Both the position numbers and the translations under genes were made by a program. 64,000 nt of DNA from Nitrospira sp. (lineage in GTDB: Bacteria > Nitrospirota > Nitrospiria > Nitrospirales > Nitrospiraceae). Below are positions 18,716-28,055 of this stretch, piece after piece. Below the pieces are notes generated by a model, which made no database searches, was not told where the DNA came from, and saw only the letters and a program-made list of their open reading frames with translations. Positions within the stretch are counted from its first letter, which is position 1; each line of letters starts with the position of its first letter. Location of the stretch: NCBI GenBank assembly GCA_022226935.1, contig CP092081.1:1-64000 (forward strand). Reading direction: 5' to 3'.

Positions 18716-19003
18716 ATGACCGATATCGGCGAATCTGTGCGCGCGCGAATCCTGGTGAGCGGTCGAGTGCAGGGAGTGGGTTACCGCGCTTTTACCTGCC
18801 GTATGGCGGCTACGCGCGGGCTGACCGGCGGAGTGGAAAATCTCGATAGCGGACAAGTTGCGGTGGATGTAGAAGGTGGGCGGGCCGTGCTTGAGGAATT
18901 CCTCGTCGATCTTAAAAAAGGGCCGGTCGGGGCGCGTGTGACCCAGGTACAAGTGGAGTGGGGCCACGCCACGGGCCGGTATCACGATTTTACGATTTGG
19001 TAG
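18716..19003 (+). CDS. Acylphosphatase
   Basis: A small 95-residue enzyme that hydrolyses carboxyl-phosphate bonds. It shows the signature [11 protein letters not shown] with the phosphate-binding Arg and the later catalytic Asn in [12 protein letters not shown] 18716 lies ten bases after GAGGA. The stop is 15 bp before the sigma factor gene, so the two may share a transcript. Confidence 0.92.
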   Translation: MTDIGESVRARILVSGRVQGVGYRAFTCRMAATRGLTGGVENLDSGQVAVDVEGGRAVLEEFLVDLKKGPVGARVTQVQVEWGHATGRYHDFTIW

Positions 19004-19017
19004 TAGGTGACGACGTT

Positions 19018-20016
19018 ATGGCTCGACGTGCAACCGTGCGACAGGACAGCGAGGTAAGTGCGCCGGTCTCGACCCGACGTCCGCGTGCTGCGCGGGCGGA
19101 AGAGGATGAGGACGCGGAGTCGCCAGGCCTCGCCGAGTCGGAGGATTCCGGCGGAGACAGCCGCCAGGCGGAATCCGGACGCGCGGAAGGCCTCGATACC
19201 ATCAAGAGTTACCTGCGCGAGGTCCGCAAGTCGACCCTGCTGAACTTCAAGCAGGAGCAAGCGCTGGGCAAGCGAGTCATGGCCGGCGATGAAGCGGCGC
19301 GTCAGGAGATGATCGAAGCGAATCTCCGGCTGGTCATCAGTATCGGCAAGCGATACATGAACCGCGGCTTCCCGTTTGCCGATATCGTCGAAGAAGGCAA
19401 TCTCGGCCTGATCAAGGCCGTGGAGAAATTCAATTACAAACGTGGATTCCGCTTCAGCACCTATGCCTCCTGGTGGATTCGTCAGTATATCGAGCGCGCG
19501 ATCATCAATCAGGGTAAACTCGTCCGCTTGCCGGTGCATGTCGTCGAACGGTTGAACCGGTACCTCGGGAAGGTGGAGCAATTGGTCCATGAGCTCGGCC
19601 GCGAACCGCGGGCCGAGGAGGTGGCGGCCAAGTTGAAAACCAGTGTCGCCGAGGTGGATGATCTGAAGCAGCTGGTTCGCACCACCTGTTCACTCGACAG
19701 CCCGATCAGCGACCGGCAGGACACCTTCCTGCGGGATGTCATTGAGGACCCGCTCTGCCTCACGCCGGCGGATACGACCGAGGGTGTGATGCGACGGGCG
19801 GAGCTCATGGCCTGGGTCAATGAGTTGCCCGAAAAGGAACGCACGGTGATTTTGGCGCGGTTTGGACTTGACGGCGCCGAGTCGCGGACGTTAGAAGAGA
19901 TCGGCCAGGAGATGGGGCTGACTCGCGAGCGGGTCCGCCAAATCGAAACCGCGGCGCTGGCCAGGCTTCGCGGGATCATTGAACGGAAAACCATGAAACG
20001 GGCGGATCTTTTATGA
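19018..20016 (+). CDS. RpoD/RpoS-type sigma-70 factor
   Basis: A 332-residue primary-like sigma factor. A variable acidic N terminus (about 1-55) leads to region 1.2 ([12 protein letters not shown]), region 2 with [19 protein letters not shown] and [19 protein letters not shown] for -10 recognition and melting, region 3 ([14 protein letters not shown]), and region 4 with the helix-turn-helix [19 protein letters not shown]. It lacks the long non-conserved insert of RpoD, and its size is like RpoS or other group 2 factors. Which stress it serves cannot be read from the sequence. ATG 19018 follows acylphosphatase by 15 bp; apt follows 25 bp downstream. Confidence 0.93.
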   Translation: MARRATVRQDSEVSAPVSTRRPRAARAEEDEDAESPGLAESEDSGGDSRQAESGRAEGLDTIKSYLREVRKSTLLNFKQEQALGKRVMAGDEAARQEMIEANLRLVISIGKRYMNRGFPFADIVEEGNLGLIKAVEKFNYKRGFRFSTYASWWIRQYIERAIINQGKLVRLPVHVVERLNRYLGKVEQLVHELGREPRAEEVAAKLKTSVAEVDDLKQLVRTTCSLDSPISDRQDTFLRDVIEDPLCLTPADTTEGVMRRAELMAWVNELPEKERTVILARFGLDGAESRTLEEIGQEMGLTRERVRQIETAALARLRGIIERKTMKRADLL

Positions 20017-20040
20017 GAACCTCCCGATTCGATCAGGTCC

Positions 20041-20556
20041 ATGAACTACAAGTCCCTCATCCGAGAAGTCCCCGACTTTCCTAAGCCCGGCATCCTCTTC
20101 TACGACATCACCACGCTCCTGAAAGATCCGCAGGCCTTTCGGGCTATCGCCGATGAGCTTGCCGCTCGTTACGAGGGGCAGGGCATTGCGAAGGTCATTG
20201 GGATCGAGTCGCGCGGGTTTATTCTTGGCGGCACGCTGGCGGCCAGGCTTGGCGCCGGGTTCGTGCCCGTGCGAAAACCCGGGAAATTGCCGGCCGACAT
20301 TTATGAGGTCGAATACAACCTCGAATACGGCTCCAGCGTGTTGGCGATCCATCGTGATGCCGTATCGCCCGGTGAGCGGGTGTTGATCGTCGACGATCTG
20401 CTGGCGACAGGGGGCACGGCGTCGGCTACCGTCGATCTAATCGGCCAACTCGGCGGAGAGATTGCAGGGCTGGATTTCCTCATCGAATTGAAAGCCCTCA
20501 AGGGGCGCGACCGCCTGACCGGGCACAACGTGCACTCCATGATCATTTACCCATAA
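20041..20556 (+). CDS. apt: Adenine phosphoribosyltransferase
   Basis: Purine salvage: adenine plus PRPP gives AMP. The 171-residue product has the usual start LIREVPDFPKPGILFYDITTL, the GIESRGFI loop and the PRPP-binding motif VLIVDDLLATGGTA. Its length matches the family. It is the third gene of a likely acylphosphatase-sigma-apt transcript. Confidence 0.96.
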   Translation: MNYKSLIREVPDFPKPGILFYDITTLLKDPQAFRAIADELAARYEGQGIAKVIGIESRGFILGGTLAARLGAGFVPVRKPGKLPADIYEVEYNLEYGSSVLAIHRDAVSPGERVLIVDDLLATGGTASATVDLIGQLGGEIAGLDFLIELKALKGRDRLTGHNVHSMIIYP

Positions 20557-20584
20557 ATACCCAAGATCTTGGGGAAGCGGGTAC

Positions 20585-20613
20585 TTGTCAAACGATCTAT
20601 AGCGTGATATACC
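20585..20613 (+). promoter_or_regulatory. Likely sigma-70 promoter of the DksA-type gene
   Basis: TTGTCA at 20585-20590 and TATACC at 20608-20613 are separated by 17 bp and lie about 50 bp before the start codon. A 14-bp perfect palindrome, CCCAAGATCTTGGG (20560-20573), sits just upstream and could be an operator or part of the apt terminator. Confidence 0.5.
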
Positions 20614-20661
20614 AGCCAAACTTTTTCGCCTTGCACTCATCACGAAAGGGCATGAGACTCT

Positions 20662-21237
20662 ATGGCGACGAAAGTCGGCGCGAAGAAAAAAACACCAACG
20701 ACGAAAGCCAAAGCCATCGCTCCTGAAAAGCCCGCGAAGAAAGAGCGATCGGCTCCTGTAACCACTATGACTGAAAAAGATGAAGACAGCGTAGCCGCGC
20801 GCGTTGTGGCTGCGTTGACGCTCAAGGAAACGCCGAAAGAAAAAGAGGAACGCCAGCGCCGGCGCGAAGTCCTGCAACGGATGCTGCTCGGCAAGCGCCA
20901 GGAGATCATGCGCGAGATCGAGGGCAACCTCGGCCAGTCGCTGACGGAGGATCAGCAGCGCCGGTTGGAGTCGGCCCGCGATGTCGGGGATCAAGCCCTC
21001 ATGGATCTGGATCGCGAGCTCGGCATTTCTCTGATGGAAATGCGGAACCGGAAGCGCCAAGCGATCGACGAGGCGCTGACGCGGCTCAGCGAAGGGACCT
21101 ACGGGATTTGCGCGGAATGCGGCATCGAAGTCAGCGAGAAGCGCTTGGAGGCGGTGCCCTTCGCCAAGTTGTGCGTGCAATGCCAGTCCCGCCAGGAACT
21201 CCTCGAGAAGATTGAGAAGGAAGAGGATCGAGACTAG
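20662..21237 (+). CDS. DksA/TraR-type zinc-finger transcription regulator
   Basis: A 191-residue protein. The first 55 residues are rich in Lys, Ala and Pro and probably disordered. A coiled coil follows (about 60-135), and then the C4 zinc finger CAECGIEVSEKRLEA and LCVQCQSRQELLE. The family binds in the secondary channel of RNA polymerase and works with ppGpp. The basic N-terminal tail is an addition to the E. coli DksA plan. Confidence 0.88.
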   Translation: MATKVGAKKKTPTTKAKAIAPEKPAKKERSAPVTTMTEKDEDSVAARVVAALTLKETPKEKEERQRRREVLQRMLLGKRQEIMREIEGNLGQSLTEDQQRRLESARDVGDQALMDLDRELGISLMEMRNRKRQAIDEALTRLSEGTYGICAECGIEVSEKRLEAVPFAKLCVQCQSRQELLEKIEKEEDRD

Positions 21238-21349
21238 CCGATGGGTTGGTCTCGTGCCGTTTCCTCGGCATGTGTGCATCGTATGAGAAGCCGGACGCAT
21301 ACTCTCCCATGACCGGCATCGCGAGACTGCCTCGTTCTTTCCTGGGTCT

Positions 21350-22048
21350 ATGACTCCTCTCCAGCCGAAGGCCGTGGTCCTCTTGAGCGGTGGCTTGGAT
21401 TCCACCGTGACGGCGGCGATCGCGCAACAGGATGGGTATCGCATTCACTGCGTGACGGTATCCTACGGGCAGCGGCACTACGTGGAAGTCGAGCGGGCCC
21501 GCGCCGTCGCAGCGGCTTTGGGAGCTGCCGGCCATGTTGTCGTCACGGTTGATCTGCGGGCCATCGGCGGGTCGGCCCTCACGGCGGATGTGGCGGTGCC
21601 CAAGGATCGTACGCCAGAAGCACGTGCAGGCGAGATCCCTGTCACTTATGTTCCCGCCCGCAACACCATCTTCCTCTCCCTGGCATTAGCCTGTGCGGAA
21701 ACGGTGAATGCTTCGGCTCTTTACTTCGGAGCAAACGTCCTGGATTATTCGGGATACCCGGATTGCCGCCCCGATTTCATTCGCGCGTTTGAAACCGTCG
21801 CTCGCCTTGGAACGAAGATGGGGGTAGAGGGGCATGGGGTCGAGGTCCGCGCGCCCTTGTTGATGCTGTCCAAGGCAGACATCGTGCGGCGCGGGCAGGA
21901 CCTCCATGCTCCCTTCGAGTTGACGCATAGTTGTTACGATCCTGGGGTCGAGGGTGTCGCCTGCGGCCGGTGCGACAGTTGTCGGATTCGGCGGGAAGGT
22001 TTCCGCCTGGCGGGAGTTGTGGATCCGGTCCCCTATGCGATACTCTAG
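21350..22048 (+). CDS. queC: 7-cyano-7-deazaguanine synthase
   Basis: Converts 7-carboxy-7-deazaguanine to preQ0 in queuosine biosynthesis using ATP and ammonia. The 232-residue product has the PP-loop SGGLDSTV at the start, VSYGQRH, YVPARNTIFLS, and the C-terminal zinc site SCYDPG then CGRCDSCRIRREGF. The ribosome site before ATG 21350 is weak. Other que genes are not in the window. Confidence 0.95.
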   Translation: MTPLQPKAVVLLSGGLDSTVTAAIAQQDGYRIHCVTVSYGQRHYVEVERARAVAAALGAAGHVVVTVDLRAIGGSALTADVAVPKDRTPEARAGEIPVTYVPARNTIFLSLALACAETVNASALYFGANVLDYSGYPDCRPDFIRAFETVARLGTKMGVEGHGVEVRAPLLMLSKADIVRRGQDLHAPFELTHSCYDPGVEGVACGRCDSCRIRREGFRLAGVVDPVPYAIL

Positions 22049-22093
22049 CGACCGGTCGGCAGCTGTTGCACACGAGTCAGGAGAGATGGGCTC

Positions 22094-22267
22094 ATGACGC
22101 CTGAAGAATTTTTCATGTATTTGATCATCGCATTGGTGATCATTGCGCCCATCGGCGCCCGGCTCTACCGGCGGTTGACGGTGAATCGCACCGCGCAGAT
22201 GTTGCGCGAGCAATTGCATCACTCACAATCCAAGTCGTCGACGACCCCGCCGGAGCTTCCGCGATGA
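22094..22267 (+). CDS. Small single-pass membrane protein coupled to cytochrome c
   Basis: A 57-residue protein starting MTPEEFFMYLIIALVIIAPI, one hydrophobic helix followed by a basic tail rich in Arg and Ser. AGGAGAG lies about 10 bases before ATG 22094. Its TGA overlaps the ATG of the cytochrome gene (ATGA), which strongly supports translation and a shared role, perhaps as a membrane anchor or assembly partner. I do not recognise a family. Confidence 0.72.
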   Translation: MTPEEFFMYLIIALVIIAPIGARLYRRLTVNRTAQMLREQLHHSQSKSSTTPPELPR

Positions 22268-22686
22268 GTCGGAACATGGTCAAGCAGAGCCGGATGAAAG
22301 CCCGGATGGCGGGAATCGGATTGGTCGTTCTTGTCGCGGCCCTGCCTGCTTGCGAATCGAATGCCACCAATCAGGATGCGGCCAAGCCCGCCGGCGGCGC
22401 CACGCCGGCCGATGTACAGGTGGGCGAGGCGAAGTTCAGCGCCAATTGTGCCGCCTGCCACGGCGTCCGCGGTGTCGGAACCAAACAGGGACCGCCGTTG
22501 GTCCACAAGATTTATGAACCCAACCATCATGCCGACATAGCCTTCCAGCGTGCGGCGGAAAATGGCGTTCGGGCTCACCATTGGGAGTTCGGCAATATGC
22601 CGAAGATCGAAGGGGTGACGCCGGCCGATGTGGACCAGATCATTCGATACGTACGATGGCTGCAACGCGAGGCGGGAATTTACTAG
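22264..22686 (+). CDS. Monohaem c-type cytochrome lipoprotein
   Basis: A 140-residue precursor. The hydrophobic N-terminal segment ends in the lipobox AALPAC, so the mature protein is probably lipid-anchored outside the inner membrane. Haem attachment is at CAACHGVRGVG and the distal ligand is likely Met in FGNMPKIEGV. The final helix VDQIIRYVRWLQ is typical of small class I cytochromes. The likely role is periplasmic electron transfer; the partner is unknown. Confidence 0.9.
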   Translation: MSRNMVKQSRMKARMAGIGLVVLVAALPACESNATNQDAAKPAGGATPADVQVGEAKFSANCAACHGVRGVGTKQGPPLVHKIYEPNHHADIAFQRAAENGVRAHHWEFGNMPKIEGVTPADVDQIIRYVRWLQREAGIY

Positions 22687-22866
22687 CCGGCCCTCCTCCC
22701 GTTCGGTTGAGCTTCCTCTCTCTTCCCTGTTACTGCGTCAGTCTCAAGCCTGGTTTGACAACCTTCGCGTGCGGTTCGTAAGGTATTTGTATGACCCCAC
22801 GTGGCCGTGGACTCCCTCGGTCAGGGAGTTCGGCTGGTGGGTCAGACCTTTTCACAGGAGGAACTT

Positions 22867-23694
22867 ATGAGACAGGGAGCCTGGTCCATGCTCGGGGTAA
22901 TGGGAGTCATGCTGGTGACTTCAGGCTGTGTGGCGATCGAGGCCGGCCACGAGGGGGTCATGGTGGAACAACCGTTCTTCTTCGGCCACGGCGGAGTGGA
23001 TCCGGCGCCGACCAAGACCGGCCGGGTGTGGGTTGCGCCCACGACCAAGGTTATCGAAGTGGATATCCGGCCATTACAGTATTCCGAACATTTCGACATC
23101 ATTTCCGCAGAAAACGCTCCGGTGTCGTTCGATGCCTTCCTGATTGCCAACGTCGTCGAAGGGCGGACTCCTGAGCTCATCGGACGATATGGCACGACCT
23201 GGTACCAGAATAACGTCAAGGAGGCATTTCGCACCTTCGTCCGAGAAGAGGTGCAACGGTACCCGCTCTTTCAGCTGACGACCGATCCGACGACCAGAAC
23301 GAAGCTGCAGGATGCCATTGCGCGAGAGGTGCAGAACAAGCTCATCGATAAACAGAATATGCCGATTCGGCTCAATCGCGTGGTCGTCGGCAGCATCCTG
23401 CCGCCGAAGGGCGTGGTCGAACAGACGACGCAAACCATCGTCCAGGAACAGCGAAAGATTACAATGGTCGAGTTTCAAAAAGCCGAAGAGGCGCGGGAAA
23501 AGGCTGAGAAGCAGCGTGGTATCGCCGACCGGGCCTATCGGGAATCGTTGGGACTGACCGCGCCGGAGTTTGTCGATCTCCGCCGTATCGAAGTACAGAA
23601 GGAAATCGTCCAGCATGCGCCGTCGGCACTGACGGTCATTATGGGATTGGAGCGAGTCGGCATCAATATGCCGTCGTCTGGCGCCGATCGATAA
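22867..23694 (+). CDS. SPFH/prohibitin-like lipoprotein
   Basis: A 275-residue protein with signal sequence and lipobox LVTSGC, then an SPFH (band 7) domain from about 30 to 200 (VIEVDIRPLQYSEHFDI, TWYQNNVKEAFRTFVREEV) and a charged coiled coil (FQKAEEAREKAEKQRGIADR). CAGGAGG lies 6 nt before ATG 22867. Most SPFH proteins are anchored by a membrane helix, so the lipid anchor is unusual. It probably forms membrane-bound oligomers in the periplasm. A very strong hairpin follows the stop. Confidence 0.88.
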   Translation: MRQGAWSMLGVMGVMLVTSGCVAIEAGHEGVMVEQPFFFGHGGVDPAPTKTGRVWVAPTTKVIEVDIRPLQYSEHFDIISAENAPVSFDAFLIANVVEGRTPELIGRYGTTWYQNNVKEAFRTFVREEVQRYPLFQLTTDPTTRTKLQDAIAREVQNKLIDKQNMPIRLNRVVVGSILPPKGVVEQTTQTIVQEQRKITMVEFQKAEEAREKAEKQRGIADRAYRESLGLTAPEFVDLRRIEVQKEIVQHAPSALTVIMGLERVGINMPSSGADR

Positions 23695-23731
23695 CGATCT
23701 TCGTGACGGCAGATGCATGTCTGTCGAGGAA

Positions 23732-23767
23732 CAGGAGGCAAAACCGGAGATCCGGTTTTGCCTCCTG
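23732..23767. terminator. Strong bidirectional intrinsic terminator
   Basis: A 17-bp perfect inverted repeat with only two central bases (realistically about 15 bp and a 4-nt loop) followed on the plus strand by AATTTTT. It lies between two converging genes and would end both transcripts. Confidence 0.9.
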
Positions 23768-23780
23768 AATTTTTGAGAAG

Positions 23781-24512
23781 TTATTTCACGACCCACACAC
23801 GGAAGGTTTTCGCATTCAGCGGTTTCGCGATTTTGAGTGTGCCCACCTCACCGGGATTCATCACGTCATCGCCCGTCGCCGTCTTTCTGGCCGGGTGCCG
23901 GCTGCTTCGCACGAGGATGCCTTGCTCGTCGTAAAAATCCACCATCACATCGGCTGTTTCGCGCAATCCTCCTTGATAGGCGGTGCCCAGCCAATCGAGA
24001 CGCTTGATCGCCTGATAGGTGATCACCAGCATCCCGTCCGGCTCTTCATGCGCGGCGAGAATTCTCAGGGCCCGATTCTGATCCAGCGCCTGCTCTGATC
24101 CGCTCGTGGTCTGGGCGATCAGGACTCGTTCGACGGCGTCCGCCTGGAAGACCGCCTTGATTTTGCAGTACACCGTGCGGCCGTGTTCGCTGTGCTGCAA
24201 GATCTGCTGATCGGTGACATGCTGAGTGGCCAAAGTATGAACCAGCTGGTGGAACAGTTTCGAGTCGACAATGGAGGCGGTGTGCTCACGCACGGCCGCC
24301 GTGGTACTGACGGCCTGATGCAGCGCTTCCATGCAGGCATGTTGCTTGGCTTCCAACGCCGTCTCAGGCTGGTGATAGGCGTACCGATAATCGCCGGTGA
24401 TATCGACACGGGAATGATCTGATGCGGCCTGGGCGGGGACGGCCACGGTCAGGCAGTGAACGGCGACCACGAAGAGGGCGCCGCCTCGGGACATCGACAG
24501 CAGCGAGGTCAT
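23781..24512 (-). CDS. Exported protein of unknown function
   Basis: A 243-residue protein with a signal peptide cleaved near VPAQAASDH. The region ITGDYRYAYHQPETALEAKQ followed by helices resembles the N-terminal domain of flagellar assembly protein FlgT-like lipoproteins, though identity is weak. The C-terminal half (VITYQAIKRLDWLG, VMVDFYDEQGILVRS) looks like a beta domain of the DUF4384/LPP20 kind. A strong GAGGAGG precedes ATG 24512. Function unknown. Confidence 0.7.
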   Translation of the reverse strand: MTSLLSMSRGGALFVVAVHCLTVAVPAQAASDHSRVDITGDYRYAYHQPETALEAKQHACMEALHQAVSTTAAVREHTASIVDSKLFHQLVHTLATQHVTDQQILQHSEHGRTVYCKIKAVFQADAVERVLIAQTTSGSEQALDQNRALRILAAHEEPDGMLVITYQAIKRLDWLGTAYQGGLRETADVMVDFYDEQGILVRSSRHPARKTATGDDVMNPGEVGTLKIAKPLNAKTFRVWVVK

Positions 24513-24571
24513 ACGAAATCCTCCTCTTTCCTGGCAGGTTCTGGTGTGTGCGCATCACGCGAGCACTCACC

Positions 24572-25513
24572 TCAAATCATGCTACCACGCGTGGACGGCG
24601 GCAGCAATGTGGCGGAGTCTGGAAGCGTTGCCAACATCTCCACAATAGCTTGAATGGTGAGAGGCGCATTGCCTTCCGAGCGATTGTTGACCAGCACGTA
24701 GGGCGTCACGCCTTGGGAGGAGGCGGAATGGATCAGCGAGGCGGCCTCCCGGCGCATCTGCGGCTGAGCGGTGACGATGCGATTGTAGGGGGCATACCGT
24801 TCCACGGCATCGGCATAGGGCAGACCGAGCGGAGTGAGGAGCCGCATCACCACAAAAGGAGCGGTGAAACGTTCGTGGAGCAGACGATGCTGAGTGAGCA
24901 GCGGCGGCATGCCGGTCCAGTGGTTATAGGTGTGCGCGACGTGGTGCGCGAGAAGAATCTCCCGGTATCGGGGCCTCAGCACCGCAGGATTCCGGATCTC
25001 AATGGCGTAGGGATACCCGGCCGGCAGCTCAGTCAGAAAACGGTCCAGGGCGTCGAGGAAAGTGCCGGGGTCCATTCCTGTTCGCTGAAATTCAAAGATG
25101 AGCGGACCGATTCGATCTGGAATGGCATCGAGAAAGGGCTGCAGGACCATCTCGCGAAAGAGACGGCTGTCGAGAAATCGGGGGTTGGGTTTCCCGGCCT
25201 TGACGCCATATCGCGGGAGAGCGGCATAGATAGGAACCGTCAGTTCTTCCCACACCTTCGAGCAAAAGTGGAAATCGGTTGGAACCTGGCTGGCGTAGTG
25301 CGCAAGTTGAGTCGCACTGGCAGGCCGGTAGAAAGAATGGTCGATGCCGACGGTGCGAAAGAGCGGCGCCTCGCCGGCAGGATATGCGGCGTACTCGGCA
25401 AGACTATCTTTGGAGAACCGACTGGCCGAGTAGGGCCGGTGATAGATCTGATTGCGCCACCCTTCGTAGGCCCAGGAACTGGTGCCGAAACGAACCAGCA
25501 ACCGGTTGCTCAT
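24572..25513 (-). CDS. DUF72 (YecE-like) family protein
   Basis: A 313-residue protein beginning MSNRLLVRFGTSSWAYEGW, the classic DUF72 start, with FHFCSKVWEELT, LIFEFQRTG, YAIEIRNPAVL and the end region PYVLVNNRSEGNAPLTI. The fold is a TIM barrel; the biochemical role of the family is unknown. I start at ATG 25513; the frame is open 51 codons further upstream but that part is not family sequence. It diverges from the second malQ. Confidence 0.9.
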   Translation of the reverse strand: MSNRLLVRFGTSSWAYEGWRNQIYHRPYSASRFSKDSLAEYAAYPAGEAPLFRTVGIDHSFYRPASATQLAHYASQVPTDFHFCSKVWEELTVPIYAALPRYGVKAGKPNPRFLDSRLFREMVLQPFLDAIPDRIGPLIFEFQRTGMDPGTFLDALDRFLTELPAGYPYAIEIRNPAVLRPRYREILLAHHVAHTYNHWTGMPPLLTQHRLLHERFTAPFVVMRLLTPLGLPYADAVERYAPYNRIVTAQPQMRREAASLIHSASSQGVTPYVLVNNRSEGNAPLTIQAIVEMLATLPDSATLLPPSTRGSMI

Positions 25514-25652
25514 CCAACACGTCGCTTGGAGAAATGCGGTGCTGCAATGGGGGGCAAGACCATGGTTCGAGAGCGATGCCGGACCCACAGAATGGGATTC
25601 ATGCGGGCATTGTATCGCAACCCTGCGGAAAAGCGTAGGACGCCTTGACTTG

Positions 25653-27947
25653 ATGAAGGTCTTCACTCACACTCGGGCGACACGTATGTACGACGGGACC
25701 GAGCAAGACCTGCTGTGCCTCCTCGCCTCGCGGGCCGGTATTTCCCCCGAGTATTACGACATCGCCGGGACACTCCATGTGACCAGCGACGACACGCGTC
25801 GCGCCATCCTCTCCGCCATGGGGTTTGACACGACGTCGCAAGAATCCTTGGCCACAACCTTGGCCGACTGGGATGAGGCTTCGTGGAGACAACCCTGTGA
25901 TCCGATTCTCATTCTGGAACAGGGATATGGTCCAACTCGCTGGGCGTTTCGTCTCCCGTTAGAGGAGAAGGAAGAGACCCAGTTGGTCCTGACATGGCAC
26001 CTTTGCGATGAAAAAGGGACGGTCGTTCATCGCGAGGATGCCGGTCCGCGGCTGGTTCCACAGGAGGTTCAGATGGTGGCGGGGCGCCGTATGGCTCGCC
26101 TCGAATTACCGCTGGTACCGAATTTAGCGCTGGGCTATTACGACCTTTCGGTCGTCGGCACAATCGGAGCAACGACCACGAAAGGGGTGCTTCGTGTCGT
26201 GGTGGCTCCCGCACACTGTTATGTGCCGCCGGGGATGGCGCACGGAGAACGGGTGTGGGGATTGGCGGTCCAACTCTATGCGTTGCGATCCCGGACCAAT
26301 TGGGGTGTCGGCGACTTTACGGACCTGGCCCGCCTGGTCGAATGGGCCGGCAAGGAATTAGGCGCGGGCATCATCGGGTTGAATCCATTACACGCGCTCA
26401 AGAACTCGCGTCCTCACCACCTCAGTCCGTACTCTCCGACAAGCCGCCTCTTTTTGAATGAACTGTATATCGATCTGGATCGCCTGCCTGAATACCATGC
26501 CTCGCCGGAGGCGCAGCGGCTGAGACACAGTCCTGAATTTCAAACAGGCGTGGAGCAGGCCCGCGCGGCAGACTTCGTGGACTCCGAATCCGTGGTCAAG
26601 GCCAAGCGCACGATGCTGGATTTGGCCTATCGGCAATTCCTGACGGAAAACTATGCAGGGACAGAGCCGTCGCTGCAGCCCACCAGCGCCAGAGGATGGT
26701 TGTTGGAACGGTTCATCCGGGATGAAGGCGAGTCGCTGGAACGATTTGCTCTCTTTCAGGTGTTGGAGGAAGACCGGCGTCTGATTGAACAGGCCCCGAA
26801 ACTGTGGCCTGAATGGCCGGAACAGTACCGGAATCCCGGCACGCCGGCATTGCGGGAATTTGCGCGCCGCCATCGCAAACGGGTCAGGTTTTTTCAGTAT
26901 GTGCAGTGGGTCGCGGCGGATCAACTCCGGGCGGCCAACACCCGCGCGTCGCAGGTGCACATGACCGTCGGCCTGTATCCGGACTTGGCGCTGGGAAGCG
27001 ATCGCAACGGCGCCGAAGCCTGGATGTTGCAGGATACGCTGGCGTTAACCGCAGACTGCGGGGCTCCTCCGGATGCGTTTGCTCCGCAGGGGCAGAATTG
27101 GGGATTCGCGCCATTCAACCCGCTGCGTTTGAAGTCGACCGGGTATCGTTCGTTCATCGAGCTCCTCCGAAAGACGTTGCGCCAGGGCGGGGCGATTCGC
27201 ATCGATCATGTCATGATGTTGTTCCGACTGTTCTGGGTGCCTCGCGGGTTGACGGCCGCGGCGGGAGCCTATGTGCAGTATCCAGCCGAGGACCTGCTGC
27301 GGATTCTTGCACTGGAGAGTGTGCGTGCGCAGACTCTCGTGATCGGAGAAGATCTCGGTACGGTGCCGGACTATGTGCGTGAACAACTTGCCCGGTACAA
27401 AATTCTTTCCTACCGCGTGTTGTACTTCGAGCGGAACTGGGACGGCTCCTGCAAGCCTCCGTCGGCCTATCCCGATCAATCCCTGGCAGTCGTGACGACA
27501 CATGATCTTCCGACATTGACCGGGTATTGGAGCGGTGAGGATATCCGACTGCGCGCTAGGCTCGGGATGTATGTGCATGAACAGGCGGTGCAGCAGGCGT
27601 TCGAGGAACGGGCGAGAGACAAGACCCACTTCTTGACGGCGCTGCAGGGTGCGGGGTTATTGCCGACCGGCGTGAGCGCGCAGCAGGAATCTGTGCCGGC
27701 CATGACGCCTGAATTGTGCCGGGCGATTCACCTGTATCTTGCCGGTTCGCCGGCTTGGGTGGTGTTGGCCAACCTTGACGATGTGATCGGGGAAGTGACA
27801 CAGATGAATTTGCCTGGTACCGTGGATGCCTATCCGAACTGGTCGCGCAAATTGTCGCTGTCGCTGGAGGAGCTCCAACAGGATGAGCGTGTACAATCTC
27901 TTTCCGCAGCCCTTCGTGCGCTCCGCCCTTCCACTACACAGCCGTAG
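25653..27947 (+). CDS. malQ: 4-alpha-glucanotransferase (amylomaltase), long form
   Basis: A second GH77 enzyme, about 764 residues, with an extra N-terminal region of about 190 residues as in E. coli MalQ (TEQDLLCLLASRAGI, then beta-rich domain). Catalytic landmarks are AIRIDHVMMLFRLFWVPRG, VIGEDLGTVPDYVREQL and TTHDLPTLTGYWSGEDI. I choose ATG 25653; ATG 25686 is an alternative and neither ribosome site is strong. It differs clearly from the short paralogue at 287-2149, so they probably prefer different glucan lengths or partners. Confidence 0.92.
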   Translation: MKVFTHTRATRMYDGTEQDLLCLLASRAGISPEYYDIAGTLHVTSDDTRRAILSAMGFDTTSQESLATTLADWDEASWRQPCDPILILEQGYGPTRWAFRLPLEEKEETQLVLTWHLCDEKGTVVHREDAGPRLVPQEVQMVAGRRMARLELPLVPNLALGYYDLSVVGTIGATTTKGVLRVVVAPAHCYVPPGMAHGERVWGLAVQLYALRSRTNWGVGDFTDLARLVEWAGKELGAGIIGLNPLHALKNSRPHHLSPYSPTSRLFLNELYIDLDRLPEYHASPEAQRLRHSPEFQTGVEQARAADFVDSESVVKAKRTMLDLAYRQFLTENYAGTEPSLQPTSARGWLLERFIRDEGESLERFALFQVLEEDRRLIEQAPKLWPEWPEQYRNPGTPALREFARRHRKRVRFFQYVQWVAADQLRAANTRASQVHMTVGLYPDLALGSDRNGAEAWMLQDTLALTADCGAPPDAFAPQGQNWGFAPFNPLRLKSTGYRSFIELLRKTLRQGGAIRIDHVMMLFRLFWVPRGLTAAAGAYVQYPAEDLLRILALESVRAQTLVIGEDLGTVPDYVREQLARYKILSYRVLYFERNWDGSCKPPSAYPDQSLAVVTTHDLPTLTGYWSGEDIRLRARLGMYVHEQAVQQAFEERARDKTHFLTALQGAGLLPTGVSAQQESVPAMTPELCRAIHLYLAGSPAWVVLANLDDVIGEVTQMNLPGTVDAYPNWSRKLSLSLEELQQDERVQSLSAALRALRPSTTQP

Positions 27948-28055
27948 TCTCCTGCGAGAAACAGTCCCGGGGATGCCTTTGCCTCGTGGCTGGATAGGCC
28001 TGGCGATGCGTCTATCGCGGCCGACCCCCTTCTTTCATCAAGGCGCCTGATCGTG

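Noticed and set aside
24422-25648. 408-codon plus-strand frame opposite the DUF72 gene
   Set aside because: Shadow of a well-supported minus-strand gene; no domain or ribosome site.
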